Origin: Chloroflexota bacterium
GTDB taxonomy: Bacteria; Chloroflexota; Anaerolineae; Anaerolineales; Villigracilaceae
Length of the DNA: 6,151 bases
NCBI GenBank assembly: GCA_016875755.1
Contig: VGOX01000149.1
Location: 1-6,151 of the forward strand
Direction: 5' to 3'
In this document: one piece after another, positions 5,658 to 6,151 of the stretch
How positions within the stretch are numbered: position 1 is the stretch's first letter
How the letters are laid out: each line of letters starts with the position of its first letter
Notes under the pieces: generated by a model
What the model was told of the DNA's origin: nothing
The model's input: only the letters and a program-made list of their open reading frames with translations
Databases searched by the model: none
Translations under genes and position numbers: made by a program

Positions 5658-5666
5658 TGTTAAACT
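5658..5666 (+). promoter_or_regulatory. Candidate extended -10 for the MFS gene, possible leaderless start
   Basis: TGTTAAACT has the TGn extension followed by TAAACT, four of six -10 matches, directly after the preceding terminator. The predicted start of transcription (about 5673-5675) falls on or just before the ATG at 5676. That would give a leaderless mRNA, which fits the lack of any Shine-Dalgarno sequence upstream. No clear -35 box is seen. Confidence 0.35.
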
Positions 5667-5675
5667 GACCTATCC

Positions 5676-6151
5676 ATGATCTATAAACTCAAACATATCT
5701 ACCATCAATATCCCAGACAATACTGGCTCATGCTTGCAGGGCTGGTCATCAGCACGGCAGGCGGAAGCATGATCTGGCCCTTCATGCTGATCTATGCCAG
5801 CAGTAAATTGGATATGCCGCTCAGTACCGTCGCCATGTTAATTTCCATTAACGCAGGCACAGGCTTGTTCGCGTCTTTTCTTGCAGGCGCGCTCTCAGAC
5901 CGCATTGGACGAAAAGCCGTGATGGTCTTTAGCCTGATCGTCAATGGCATCGCCTATTACCTGCTCATGCATGCCGAGACGTATCCGCACTTCGTAGTGC
6001 TGATGGCACTGCTCGGCTTGTCGAACCCGCTGTATCAAGTCGGGGCAGATGCCATGCTGGCAGATATCATTCCCTCCGAACAACGTACCGATGCGTATGC
6101 GCTCAATCGCATTGCCCACAACGCCGCCTTTGGCATGGGACCAGCCGTGGG
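5676..6151 (+). CDS. Major facilitator superfamily transporter, N-terminal part (cut by window edge)
   Basis: The frame is open from the ATG at 5676 to the window end: 158 complete codons plus two bases. After a short basic cytoplasmic start come hydrophobic segments near residues 16-40, 50-70, 80-98 and 103-122, with a fifth beginning near 146. The loop between the second and third carries MFS motif A, GALSDRIGRK (71-80). FGMGPAV (152-158) matches the GP-containing motif of the fifth helix typical of proton-driven antiporters. This suggests a 12-helix secondary exporter of the drug/metabolite type, but the substrate is not readable from the N-terminal part. No Shine-Dalgarno site precedes the ATG; the next in-frame ATG (codon 19) also lacks one and would cut into the first helix. 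The gene probably uses its own promoter, since a strong terminator lies 22 bases upstream. Confidence 0.88.
   Translation, partial: MIYKLKHIYHQYPRQYWLMLAGLVISTAGGSMIWPFMLIYASSKLDMPLSTVAMLISINAGTGLFASFLAGALSDRIGRKAVMVFSLIVNGIAYYLLMHAETYPHFVVLMALLGLSNPLYQVGADAMLADIIPSEQRTDAYALNRIAHNAAFGMGPAV

Overview
The window reads as an ordinary bacterial chromosome segment with all genes on the + strand. It most likely comes from an uncultured or environmental Anaerolineae-type member of the Chloroflexota. I infer that from overall protein style, moderate G+C, mixed ATG/TTG starts with good Shine-Dalgarno sites, an RGG-rich PNPase tail and short dispersed palindromic repeats between genes. No marker gene settles the taxonomy, and I could not run a search.

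Layout: (1) bases 1-186 hold a short dispersed-type repeat, an extended -10 promoter and a structured leader; (2) rpsO (ribosomal protein S15) at 187-459; (3) a 172-base gap holding a 29-base perfect palindrome, a candidate second promoter and a long nested hairpin; (4) pnp (polynucleotide phosphorylase) at 632-2896, ending in a strong intrinsic terminator; (5) prfC (peptide chain release factor 3) at 2960-4567, whose ribosome binding site abuts the terminator's T-tract, followed by its own terminator built from a repeated arm; (6) a bile acid:sodium symporter (BASS) family membrane protein at 4718-5605, also with a terminator; (7) the first 158 codons of a major facilitator superfamily transporter running off the right edge from 5676. 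No gap between genes exceeds 300 bases.

How the parts relate: rpsO-pnp is a widely conserved bacterial pair that couples ribosome assembly to RNA turnover. Both genes are autoregulated through their mRNA leaders in the best studied species, and both leaders here contain structures that could play that role. prfC adds translation termination to this information-processing block. The two transporters behind it look like independent units, each separated from its upstream neighbour by a terminator.

I see no mobile element, CRISPR array, tRNA, rRNA or obviously new multi-gene system. The unusual signals are in the control regions: a candidate S15-binding leader, a nested hairpin at the predicted 5' end of a pnp transcript, a terminator fused to the prfC ribosome binding site, an uninterrupted in-frame path from the pnp amber stop into prfC, and a terminator with three copies of its left-arm core.
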